Positions 37,114-47,450 of a stretch of 64,000 nucleotides of DNA are shown here, in pieces. Made by a program: the position numbers and the translations under genes. The stretch is taken from positions 1,360,001 through 1,424,000 of the forward strand of contig JAJEKV010000054.1 of the NCBI GenBank assembly GCA_021234155.1, in the 5' to 3' direction. Below the pieces are notes generated by a model. It worked only from the letters and a program-made list of their open reading frames with translations. It was not told where the DNA came from and ran no database searches. Position 1 is the first letter of the stretch, and each line of letters begins with the position of its first letter. Origin of the DNA: Isoetes taiwanensis (lineage: Eukaryota > Streptophyta > Lycopodiopsida > Isoetales > Isoetaceae).

Positions 37114-39756
37114 TTTAGCTACAACACATTATGTGGGCATGAATGTATAAATATGAAACAAAGAATTGTGTTTTCACTGACATAATGTAGAAGAAGGGTG
37201 TCAGTCAGAGCAGTTCAGATAGTTTCAACTAGTGGTAAACGTGTCGCCTTCAAAACCTGCCACAATCAAGAAAAATGTTATCATTAAATAGCAAATGCAA
37301 TTTTATCAATTGTGCAGTAAAAGGAGGCCCAAAATTTGCAGGAGAACTTATTTAGATGCAATCATTGTTTACAAAGCTAATAATCCTGTTCATATAGCTA
37401 TAGTCCCACTTTAACAAACTCGTCTGATAAGAGGTGTGAAGCTGAGATATACAGTCAATTGCATTATATCTTTTATGTTCTTACATCAAATCAACCACAT
37501 GCAAATGAGATATACAAAGTCATTAGCATATTAACCGTGTGTTTCTACATCAAATAGACTGCAGGATAACTTAGTCGTTAATGCTTAGCCTTTAGCTAGA
37601 GAATGTGTGCAATACGTCTCCACTCGAGTGTTGGTTAAAAACTCATGAAGTCATTGTTGTGGCGGTTGACTTATTCCATGAAGTTTGTGGCACAAGGATG
37701 TACAAATAAATTCTATAACCAGAGTCATAATCCCAAAGAAAATTAGTATGTTAAATTTTAGCTCTATCCACATGTTGAATGCAGTCTGGCAGCTTCTGTA
37801 GAATTAATATCATGCTTGCCACTTGAAATAAGAAATCTGATGCGGGCTTCTATGATTAACCATTTCGACCATACCCAATCTAATTAAAAGCTTCGGCACT
37901 AAAGGTTCGTAAGCTTCTTATGATACAACAATAGATTCCAACCTACACACTCCATACGGGCTCTAGATAATGATGAGCTACAAAATATGAGAGCTAAAAC
38001 AACGCCCCATTTGAGAACATTGCAGGATGAAACTATATGCATTATAAAGCACAATTAACATCTCTAAAGGGTTGAAAACATATAAAATGATGTTTAAGTA
38101 GATTGACCAGTTTGTAGCAGAATTCCATTCCATATAGAGCAGTTTGTAGTAGAATTCCATTCCATATAGAGCATTGCAGAGGAGGTTAACCTCCTCGTCG
38201 AAGGGATTATGCAAAATAACCCTTGAGGCCAGTAGGCCGAGCGGGTTAGTTTGCATACCCCTAAGAGGAGGAGGTTGACCTCCCTTAACCACATGCCCGA
38301 GCAGATTAACTGGATATTTTCAGAGGAAAATTGCCCAAAACTTACCAAATCTCAAATCTTAGTGCAGAGGCTGGAATTAGTGATTTTGAAACAAGAAATC
38401 TGGATTCCGGAAGTGGATATGGAAGAATTTGGCATTCGAGTAATGTCGCTTCTGCATGCACTCGAGACAGATTGAGCATCGAATTAAACATAGACTGATC
38501 TTTGAGTAGATAAGAAGAAGACCGCCAATTAAACACGTTTTTTCTGCTGCCGGACTCTGCTACACCAACACATTTGGGCTCCATGCCAAATGGGTGCCCA
38601 CAGAAGAAAAAATATCCCTCACTGGAGCAATATGGAGCTTCATTTCATGCATTTCTAATCCAGCCCCGTTCTCCTGGCATGAGAGCTGATGGATTGGCAG
38701 TGGCCATAGCCGGCAATGCCATTTGCTCTTTCCTGTGCCATGGACGATTTATGATAAACCTGCAGCTGCTGTGATGGAATTTGTGAAGTAAGACCCCAAA
38801 AAAATTCTTAGACCAGACCACTGATGAATTGGAGTTCAAGATTGAGTGCCCATCGCTGGAAAAACACTACTTATTCCCGTGCTGAAGCAACACAAAATCA
38901 AACACTAATGCAGCATTCCCATGAGAAAATACGCGAGGTCTACAGATTTCCGACAGCCGAGATCCAAAGACGAAGCAAAGAGCAAGTGCTGAAAGTATTA
39001 TTCATGAAGAATCGGCCATGGCCGCCTTGGTCAGATCTCCATAGCTTGCAATAGAGAACCCATCGCAATAAAATATTCCACGATTATGGCATATTCGGGA
39101 AATTACTATAATAATCACTCGAATATTCTTTAAAAAGCAAATATTCGGAAGGTTAAATGCAATATAACCATCCTTTGATCGGACGGTGGGCAATGGCTGG
39201 ATTAAGTTAATCTGTAAGGGCATGTGGTTAAGAGGGTAGAAACAGGCACCAGTGCCACTCAATTGTAGAGTTGCAAGTGTAGATAACATGCCAGCAGAAA
39301 GGATGGGTGTCAACATTATCCATTATGCATAGCATTCTACAAAACAATTAAAATGAGGTCCATTCTAATGATATCTTAGCAAGATGATTGCCTGCTCTCA
39401 TATTCTAATGATATCTTGCTAGTCCTACTCTAAATTGGTGATCAAAATAAAGGCAACGTATGGAGAAATGCGAACTGCCTGGCCAAAATTGGTATAAACG
39501 CTAACTTTTCTCTATTATATTCTAGCATTTCTGATTGCATCCTTTATGATATATAATATGAAATATAATCAACAAAAGTCATGGACTTAGCAAAAAATGG
39601 AGTAAATGGCATTCATGAAGCATAAACATTTATGCCAGCAGTTATCTATAGTTCACATAAAAAGAAAGAATCCATGGCAAAATCCAAAGCTCCAAATGAC
39701 AAATATGAATCCATAGCACTTGCTAAAAGTACGTACATTAGATAGATAGATAATGG
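37114..39756. other. Gene-less stretch
   Basis: No recognisable coding sequence. A 32-bp unit (AGTTTGTAGCAGAATTCCAT ...) is tandemly duplicated at 38109-38140 and 38141-38172. A GC-richer patch at 38165-38285 contains several short inverted repeats around GAGGAGGTTAACCTCCTC and GAGGAGGAGGTTGACCTCC. Confidence 0.4.
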
Positions 39757-40879
39757 AGCCATCCATATTGGGAGATAAATGCCATGTTTCTTGCAATACT
39801 TATCAGTATCTAAAGAAGTTACTTAAATGCCATAGAAAGCAATTTACAATGCAGAAAACGGTAGAAAACAATTGGAGATGAGACAAATGATGCTTTATCC
39901 CTTCATCCAATATGTGAAGCAATAGGGCTGAAAAGCAGATATTGACATGCAGGAAGTTCAAATTTCTCCAATGACTGCATTTAAGAGCCAATGTTTTTTT
40001 CACCACATTCTCCAGCAGTTTCTCCCCTACAATTTTTCCTCAAGAGTTTTGATGTAGATACATGGCCCCAAATGCTTTTATGTACCATTATGGGCAATAA
40101 TTATGTACAGGAAAAAAACAAATGGCTTTCTGATAATTTTGGAAATAGTGATGGCTTTCTGAAACTGTTTTGAAACATCAATGGCATTTTGGTAATGTTC
40201 GCTATCACTTAAGTGACGTAAGGAAAACTAATTCATGCTTGCTATCATGTTGATCAGTTCAATACCACTTCTATGTTTGTTTTGGCCAAGCACTTTAAAA
40301 TAAGATTAGTTGATTGATTCTGGTTGATGCAGATTTTGGTGGAGCATGGTCACTGAATTAGACTAGTGGGATGCTGTGGCTTTTGCTCGAAGTGCCTCTG
40401 AAGAGAACCTTGGTAATCGAGTTAAAATTCAATCACTATGGATGTAAAATTTAAACCAGGCAAAACCTGTTAAATTCCTTCACTCATTGTCGTCACCCTA
40501 ACAATGTTTAACCTTATAGAGGAAAAAGTACATCACCTTCTTCCATCGGGTTCGGATAACTTAAGACAACCTAATGAAATTTTGGGAAGAGGATGTCGTA
40601 AGTTAAAAGAGGTCAATTGACATTTAACTAGAACTGCTAACTCAAAGGACTTATGGAATTGTCAATGCAAACATTAATGTTGTCAAAAATGAAATTTCAA
40701 CCTAATTTAATGGCTAGTTGGCTCAGCTTCAGTTAGGCCGCCTAAGAAAGGGCCAATGCTAATTATGTTGTTTAAATGAAAGAAATCTTCTGGGGAATGA
40801 ACAAATTGGCAATATTTTATGTTTGATAATGTGTTGCAATATGCTGATGAGAATCACAAAGCCTTGCATGCATGTATCC
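39757..40879 (+). pseudogene. Duplicated MED16 intron 8 - exon 9 - intron 9 fragment
   Basis: This segment is a close copy of 30117-31275 inside MED16, about 9.6 kb upstream in the same orientation. It has small indels (e.g. about 20 bp missing near 39770) and scattered substitutions. It includes a copy of exon 9 starting at 40333. There the TGG codon that follows the Asp of the exon has become TAG (40364-40366), so it could not supply a functional exon. The copy ends exactly where a copia-type LTR starts at 40880, so the LTR element inserted into the duplicate or formed one of its borders. Confidence 0.85.
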
Positions 40880-41115
40880 TGTTGAGGTATCAACCTCCAC
40901 CTAAGCTGTCTAGTCACCTAGAAGGGTGATGTGGCATGTAGTGAGGTGACAATCCCTACCAAGGGACGCACCCTCACATAGAGTCATGTCCTTAGGTGAA
41001 TAGTCATGTCCATAGTGAAGAGGCATACCTCTTAGGCACTTATATGTAGCCCTGGTTGGGGCTATTCCAACCAATCATCTCAATATCATTCTTCTACAGT
41101 TTTGCTATTTTATCA
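40880..41115 (+). mobile_element. Ty1/copia-type 5' LTR
   Basis: A 236-bp segment starts TGTTGAGG and ends ATCA. It is followed immediately by TGGTATCAGAGC (41116-41127), the primer-binding site complementary to initiator tRNA-Met that is standard for plant copia elements. A TATA-like CTTATATGTA occurs at about 41039. No gag-pol of a copia element follows and no second LTR was found within the window. The retained piece is therefore a truncated 5' end, or the 5' end of a non-autonomous element whose interior begins with unknown sequence. Confidence 0.7.
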
Positions 41116-41127
41116 TGGTATCAGAGC
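41116..41127 (+). promoter_or_regulatory. Retrotransposon primer-binding site
   Basis: TGGTATCAGAGC, complementary to the 3' end of initiator tRNA-Met, lies directly after the LTR end CA. It marks the start of minus-strand synthesis in copia elements. Confidence 0.8.
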
Positions 41128-41631
41128 TCAGGGAGGAGCGATTCTAGAAGGAAGGGGTTGCCCGGTAGGGCAACCACAAGTATGATCTTGAGAGCAATGA
41201 AGAACGAAGACAAAGTTAGGAAGATACTAGAGGTAACTAGATATGGGATAAATCTAGTTCTTAAAATTACTCTAGGGATCTTAGTCTTGTTAAGAATAAT
41301 TCTTAACAATAATGGATTTAATGATGAAAAATCCACGAATTGCTGCCAAACATGCTATGAGAGGCATAAGTCCAAGAAGATGTCAGAAGAGCATAAAGAC
41401 TTCAGAAGATTGGGAGAAGAGGCTAGAAATGGCTCAGAGGGGGTCGTAAGTTCTAGGAACTCATTTGGGGTCGTGAGTTCTGGAAGGAACAATGGTCTAG
41501 CAATATGGGGGAGAAATGTACCCCATGGCACGCTTAATGTGCTTATTTCCAATCAAGAAATTCCTCAAAAGTGTGGCCAAGGCCAGGTCACAAAATGTAC
41601 ATAGGAGGACCCAGATTCAACCAACGTTGGG

Positions 41632-43410
41632 GTGGTTGGACAAAGTGTGCATGGGAGGAATAAGGTTGCGAGGAGATGCAACGATAGCGTCGTTCGGCAG
41701 GAGCACAAAAGTGTGCTTGAATACATCTGTAAGAATGCCGATGACGAGGAAATGCTCAAAACAGTTTGTACTATTTGTGACATGAAACGGTTGGTGCAAG
41801 AAATTCTAAGCATAAGGCGAATGCATGGAATGTGTAAAAATTTGAATAAGGCACACATGTACGTTCTCAGGCGGTGGCGAAGGAAATAATTCGTACGTGA
41901 GTAATACGGATGGGGGTTCTGGTAGTGGGGATACTGTAAGAGGTCGTGGTCGTGATCGTGGTCGTGCACGTGGACGTGGAAGAGGTGGTGGAAGAGGAAG
42001 AGGGAGAATGAAGACAAATATGCTGGAAGAACATCTAGGCAGTGATATTGCAGGTGGGACATGAGAGGAGGCCATTGAGATGCCGAGTCTTCTCGATGTT
42101 TCTATGACGATTGTAATGACTGGTTGCGACATTAACCAGAGCTTGTATGATCAGATGATAGAATTTGTGAAGTTGAATTGCCAGTCTACAGTTGTGGCCT
42201 TGGAGAGGGGGTCCAACTTAGATAACTTACATCTGCAGTGTGTTCTTCGCCTGGATGCAAAAACACCGTCAAGTGTAAACGTTAGAATCAAATCCCATTT
42301 TGGGTGGAATGCATGGAAGCCGCCAGGAGCAGTTATAATGTGCAAAGCGTTGCGTGATACGAAATTGCACTGTTTTGAAGGAATGGTGGGGTACTGCTTA
42401 AAGGACATGGGGAAAGTTCATTTTAAAGTGCATCTGCATAACGTGACGGAGGGGCAGATTCAAGTGGGGAAGGATTTATATGCATTGTATGGAGCGGGTG
42501 ACATCAAGCATTTAGTTACTCTAGACAATAGAAACTTGATGATAAAGGTGAAACATTTTGTGGTTTATCACGATAAGAGACAGGAGACTGCGTCATTCAT
42601 AACAACTGTGAGGAACATGCTGCGGACATGGAAATTTGTTTTGTCAAGCGCGTGGGTGCTTCCTTTGAACACCGTTTCCATTTCCTTGGATCGAGTGAAA
42701 GCGGCGTGGAATATAATGTTGAATCCAGAGGATTCCAGAGATATGCAAGTACAAAGATGTGAAGATGGCTCTTTTTGGGTTGCAGCCAGGTATTGTGCTT
42801 GTTGAACGTGTTGGTCGAAGAAGGAAGCGTTACTGGGATGCCGCTGGTATTTATGAGGAGGAAACAGTGGGCGAAGAAAAGGACAGTAGTGAGGATGACC
42901 TCGCAGTTGATGATCATGGATTTGAAGGGTGTTCTACTGTTATACCCGAGCCCTTTAGTGATTTCATTCCTTTAGATATTCATGATAAAACTATAGATAC
43001 AACTTAGGTTTTGTGTGCTGTTTAAAATGTATTGCTCTAATTTCAGCTTTAGATTGAAGCTTACTTCTACTGTTTTCATATCTGATAGTTGATACGTTCT
43101 TTTGGTTCTATGGGTTTTGTACAGAGCGGTGTGGGCGATGAGGGGCGGCAGGACCAACTTGTGCTAGCTCCAAAAATTGTGGTTCTTGACGAGAGTAGTG
43201 GAGATGATGGGAACACGGCTACATCCGTTAGAAGAATTGTTCCTGATATACATAGGGGACAAATAGGTCAGCACCTGATGGATTTGGAGCTAATGTGTCG
43301 AATTGTTTCTATTGCTGTTAGGAATGTGCGTTTGTCTCTCAGTCAGCTTCTGGATTACTTGCAAGAGGTGGTCAATTCGCTTGAGTTGGAGGAGCTGCAT
43401 GCATCCCAGA
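41632..43410 (+). pseudogene. Rep-like HUH endonuclease, copy 2 (candidate Replitron-type transposon)
   Basis: The main frame begins with a Gly/Arg-rich stretch (41867-42010, repeated RGRGRG), crosses a TGA at 42062-42064 and continues to 42805. Rep motif I is IVMTGCDI (42110-42133). Motif II is LHLQCVLR (HLQ at 42230-42238, the CRESS-type variant of HUH). Motif III is YCLKD (42392-42406), with catalytic Tyr and Lys. The C-terminal part holds DLYALYGAGDIKHL and DRVKAAWNIML. After a frameshift near 42775 it continues LVERVGRRRKRYWDAAG to a stop at 43007. A further segment (43125-43410, preceded by TTTTGTACAG) carries KIVVLDESSGDDG and an amphipathic helix. No Walker A follows the nuclease, unlike geminivirus-type Reps, so a helicase-less transposon Rep such as a Replitron fits better. 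Upstream, a fragment at 41632-41889 (QEHKSVLEYICKNADDEEML) may be the N-terminus in another frame. Copy 1 at 8 kb has the same order. Confidence 0.65.
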
Positions 43411-43492
43411 GGGAGGCTGGGTGGCCGAAAGCACATCCCTGCTAAGGATGCGTACCCTGTGGGTATCGTGGGTTCAAATCCCACCCTTTCCG
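43411..43492 (+). tRNA. tRNA-Ser(GCU)-like sequence, probably a pseudogene
   Basis: The anticodon arm CATCC-CTGCTAA-GGATG (43434-43450) is perfect and shows anticodon GCT. The variable arm TACCC-TGT-GGGTA (43453-43465) and the T arm GTGGG-TTCAAAT-CCCAC (43468-43484) are also perfect. The acceptor (GGGAGGC with CCTTTCC, discriminator G) pairs 6/7 only with G-T wobbles. The D arm is too short, lacking about 8 nt. The long variable arm fits Ser. It starts exactly where similarity to the Rep-like reading frame ends. Confidence 0.6.
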
Positions 43493-44645
43493 TTGCTCAT
43501 CGCGTCGAGTGTGCTGCCTTTCATGTTTGGCACCCCCGCAGGAAGAAAGACTCCCCGCAGGAAGAAAGAAGAAAGGGTGGGTGCCACATGGCATGCATCT
43601 ATCTTCGAATCCTATTTGGTGTTCGGCTGTGCTGGGAGGTCATGCGTGGGGGCCATGCATGATCTGTAGACCGACTAACTAGGGACCGATTAGGGATACA
43701 GGTCGATCTAGAGGCTAGAAGGCGTAGAGCAGGCCTGAAGGTTAACACACACATCTTGCCGCCTGGTTCCACAGACCCGATTCTACTAGTGTTTTTTCCC
43801 CCGCTCTCCCTAGCCCATCTCGCACTGCGTACGGGGGCCTGCGTTGGAATCAGTGTCATCGACACAATGCTTTCTAGCACCAGCAGAAGGGATGGATCCC
43901 ACCTCGCACATCGAGACGGACCGATTACCAAATCCACCTATCATCGCCGTAGGGGTCGAGATCCCGCCCTCCCGGCCGTGCATGGCGATTCAGTCATCAT
44001 ACGGCTCTCGCCTCAAGGTCGTCTTCTCGGGCTTACCATACCAGCTTTAAGCCCTCGGCTCCAATGAATATGAAGGTCGCTCCTCTGTATTGTTAGGCCA
44101 TCCCCCACTTTGTCCAAACTAAGAGCGTTATTAGCCCCGAGCAGGAAAAAGCCTTGTCCTATTCCACCTTCGGATGCCGGTCCAGTAGCGGTCGGTGGTG
44201 GTGCCTGCCTACAACGTTAGTTCCTTTAGCTAACCCCGATTCTTCCCGTCGACACATGTCATCACCTCTTGGTCGTCCGTCAACCATACATAGTGGTACT
44301 TTGGATTTGGAGCGCTCTGCTTTCGCACGCGTCCCATTGGGCGGTGGGTGAGCCCATACGCGCGTAACCATAAAGGGGATCATTGAAAAAGTGTGAGCTG
44401 TTATTGGAAGATTATGAAGTTAGTGATTTCCACTAGGAATCGATGGCCGGGTTGTCTTTGGTTCCATACGAATCGATGCGGAAGGCGTGTACCCATTACT
44501 CCAAAGAATGGCACCGAAAAATACGATGTGGAGTACACGTATCTTTGTGGTTCGTGGAAAACGGCCATCTTTCCGCACAATTGCCATGCGGTAACGGTCG
44601 ATTGATTTTCATTTTTGACTCACTTCTTTGTTTTGTTGACTTGAC

Positions 44646-44720
44646 TCGGGGTGGCGGGGTTTGGGCCTGTGACCCTCTGCGCCCGGAGCGGATGCGCTAC
44701 CGAATTGCTTGTGCACCTTG
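44646..44720 (-). tRNA. tRNA-Pro(CGG)-like sequence, probably a pseudogene
   Basis: The minus strand gives 75 nt with CAAGGTG at the 5' end and CACCCCG + A at the 3' end (5 of 7 acceptor pairs; the two failures are A-C, as from G-to-A decay of CGGGGTG). The D region contains TTCGGTAGCGC. The anticodon loop TCCGGGC (anticodon CGG) sits in a weakened stem. GGGTCACAGG precedes the T arm. The overall layout matches bacterial/mitochondrial-type tRNA-Pro. The mismatches indicate a decayed copy. Confidence 0.55.
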
Positions 44721-46736
44721 CTTGCTTGACCCCCGAGAACGTAACCACCGACACGCTCTCATCTATCGTGTTTCCATCTCCGTATCCCCCAACAACATCA
44801 GAAGGGCCTCCTTTAAGCTGAGAATATCCCCAGGATTTGGGTCATTGGGGTGATCCGACAGAACGGTTATATCACCCATTAGAACCACGACATCGTCGCA
44901 GTGCCACAACGAGAAATCCCCATTCTCTAACATCGTAAAGGGTCGTTGCCTTGTGAGCCAAACAATCGTGTCATCCTGGAAGACCAAGCGTAAAGGAGAA
45001 CGGGGTGGGGTGCCTCCCTCGAATTCGAAGCTTGGCTTGCTACCTCTCTGACATTGACATAAAGGAGGGCTCTGGCAGAACGTAAGAAAAATTGATCGAC
45101 TTGACAAGAGGCGTCATGATGCGAGAGATGGAGAGTATGAGGCGACGGCATATGCGTGGCATGAGGGGATGAAGAGAGGATGTTGAGAAGAGATGTGGCA
45201 TGTAAATATGTTGTTCTGTGTCGTCGTGTTTATTTTTGTTGTTAGTAGGGATCTTATATGGGAGAAATATGGCTTGGTTGTATGTGCACTAGTTTGCACA
45301 GATGTACATGTGGCTTTGGTCATGTTTGTAAGTAGATGAAGCTTATGTATATAAATAGAGCTTATGTGAATAAATAAAGGCTATGGTTTGCTTCAATGGA
45401 TCTATTCTATTTAAGTTTTCAAAGTCATTTTTATTTTAAATTCAGTATTGGCCGTGGATGTGGAATATTCTACTGAATACGCTCACATCCAAGGGATCAA
45501 TAAGGATAGTAATAAGGTTTGACCTAAGATTGTTGGAGAAGTATATATTTTTTTTTGTACGTTTGTGGCATTTTGGGAGTGTTTTTTGGCTGCCCTTTCT
45601 TTTCTTTGTATGAATGAGGCAATTTCTAACACCTGGCTTAATGAAAGTGCCCTTTATTTTTTGAAGGCGAATCCTTTCGTTCTCTCTTGCGGTCAAACAT
45701 GCGAACGACTTGCTGTGAAGCGGCAGACAGATGAAGATTTACCAAAATTACCAGTTTTTGTATATGCGGCATCCTCCGAGTCTGAAGATTTCCTGGAGCT
45801 CCTGATAGTAGGGTTTGCATCGTACTTTTCAATTCGAGTTTACTTAGCAAGTGGTTTGGCGTGGGCGGCGGACAGATGGAGGAATCGCCAAATCCAGCAG
45901 AAATTGTGCAGCCGACTGAGGCTATGGTGATTTTTTTGTGTCGGAAGTCCGGCGGTTTCATCAAGTTGTTTTGCTTGTTTATTCTTTCTTGCAGATGCAG
46001 TGACAAAAGCTCGTTGCAATGTTTTGTCATCCGAGAAAAGCTTGGGGAAAGCCTGAGGTTTTGGTGGGTTCAAATCCCACACGAATTCTTGCTTTGGTGT
46101 GGGATTCTTGCGTTGGGTTCTTGCTTGGATCTGTGGCAGCGAGGTTGAGATGTGGCAGCGGCACGTAGCTAAGCGATTCCCTTGTTCTGGGCTCCTGCAT
46201 TAAAATCCGGTAGGTTCCCTCCAGGCTGCTTAACTTTTTGAGAAGTTGTTCGGCTTCAGTGAGCTATTCAGGAGGTATTATGCTTCTTCGTAGAAGCTTC
46301 TACTGAAGGCCAAGTGGCCGAGAGGTTCGATTCCTCTCAGCTTGTTTTATATTTCTCTTCCCATGTTGTTATTCTTAGAGTGCAACTATAGAAGGTCATG
46401 CTAACTTGTAACAGGTCGGCACGAAGGAGGCTGTACCTGCGATTATTTGGCACAGTAGTCAGCAAGATAATCTCAGCACAATTTTTTGAGCGTGCTAGTC
46501 AATGGTTGTTTTCTATTCAATTTTTTTAAGTCGTTTTAGTTTTGAAATGATTGTCAGCCATGGATTTGAAATATTCTGGCCTTTATGCTCAGATCCAAGG
46601 GATAGGAATGAAAAACAATAAGGGTAATAATAAGGGTAACTTATAAGAATCTAATTCATAAACCCTTTGTCCAGCACACAAATTCTTTGTCTTATGGTTA
46701 TAAGTGCAAAATCTCCTCGAAACTGCCAATTAAAGG

Positions 46737-46822
46737 GGTTAAACCCCCTTGCTCGGCCATTATGGCAAATAAATGGGCTCGTCCGATTAGTTGCCATAAC
46801 GGCCTCACAAGGGGTTTTAACC
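46737..46822. repeat. 32-bp imperfect inverted repeat
   Basis: GGTTAAACCCCCTTG ... CCATTATGGCAA (46737-46768) is the imperfect reverse complement of 46791-46822, with a 22-nt loop. It is a small foldback repeat of unknown family lying between the tRNA-like mosaic and the PPR gene. Confidence 0.7.
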
Positions 46823-47450
46823 AGGGCTCCGAAAAGTGGAGGTTAGGCCCTTAAAATTCCGGTTGGAATTCAAAATTTCCAGTTTAGATTTTTAGATGCC
46901 TGGAACATTTTAGTACAAAATAACATAATTTAGTGTAAAATCTGGTATATGCAAGTCTTGTTCTATATTAAATCCGATACGTATTATCTATAGGCGGCAA
47001 ATTGTCTGTAAGGCTTAGAAAGTTTTTCGAACCCTGCACCATTAACACTATTTTATCCCGTACTTTTTCTACAATTGCGCAACTTTATTGTTTGCATGTT
47101 TCAGGTTCAATTGACAATGTTTTATTTGGTAATGATTTAGTTGTGGTCTGACTCCGAAATTCATAATATGCGACAAGTTAATGATCAAAATGATCACTAG
47201 TTTTTTGTTCTTATGAAAAACTTTACTGTGGTTTAAAGTATCAACTTTTACGGTGGTCAAAAGTTACGAGCAATAAACAGAGGAATTTCCACGACATGGT
47301 TGGTTTACAATATGCAATTGTAAGCTAATCAAAGGTAGAGGCATGTGTTTAGATGCCCATGCAAAGCATTGTGACTGAAATGTAATTTACCATCAAAATA
47401 ATCTTGAAGAGCTAAGGCAATTTGTATTGACGCATCGCCTGGGGGCTGAC

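Larger units (their letters stand above)
43493..47450. other. Non-coding mosaic containing further tRNA-like pieces
   Basis: No protein family recognised, although many overlapping frames of 60-130 codons are open on both strands in a GC-richer block at 43.5-45.1 kb. T-arm-like sequences occur at 46064-46080 (GTGGG-TTCAAAT-CCCAC) and 46320-46338 (GAGAG...CTCTC with TTCGATT), without convincing remaining arms. A sequence with a promoter-like TATATAAATAG lies at about 45347-45358. An inverted repeat (46737-46822) is listed separately. The tRNA remnants raise the possibility of organelle-derived DNA, not proven. Confidence 0.4.

Noticed and set aside
44159-45107. Several overlapping frames of 65-136 codons in the GC-richer block
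   Set aside because: No domain is recognisable, both strands are equally open, and a tRNA-like sequence runs through them.
45181-45415. TGTTGAGAAG... with TATATAAATAG, considered as the 3' LTR partner of 40880
   Set aside because: Apart from TGTTGAG and GATGTGGCATGTA it does not match the first LTR, so it is not its pair.
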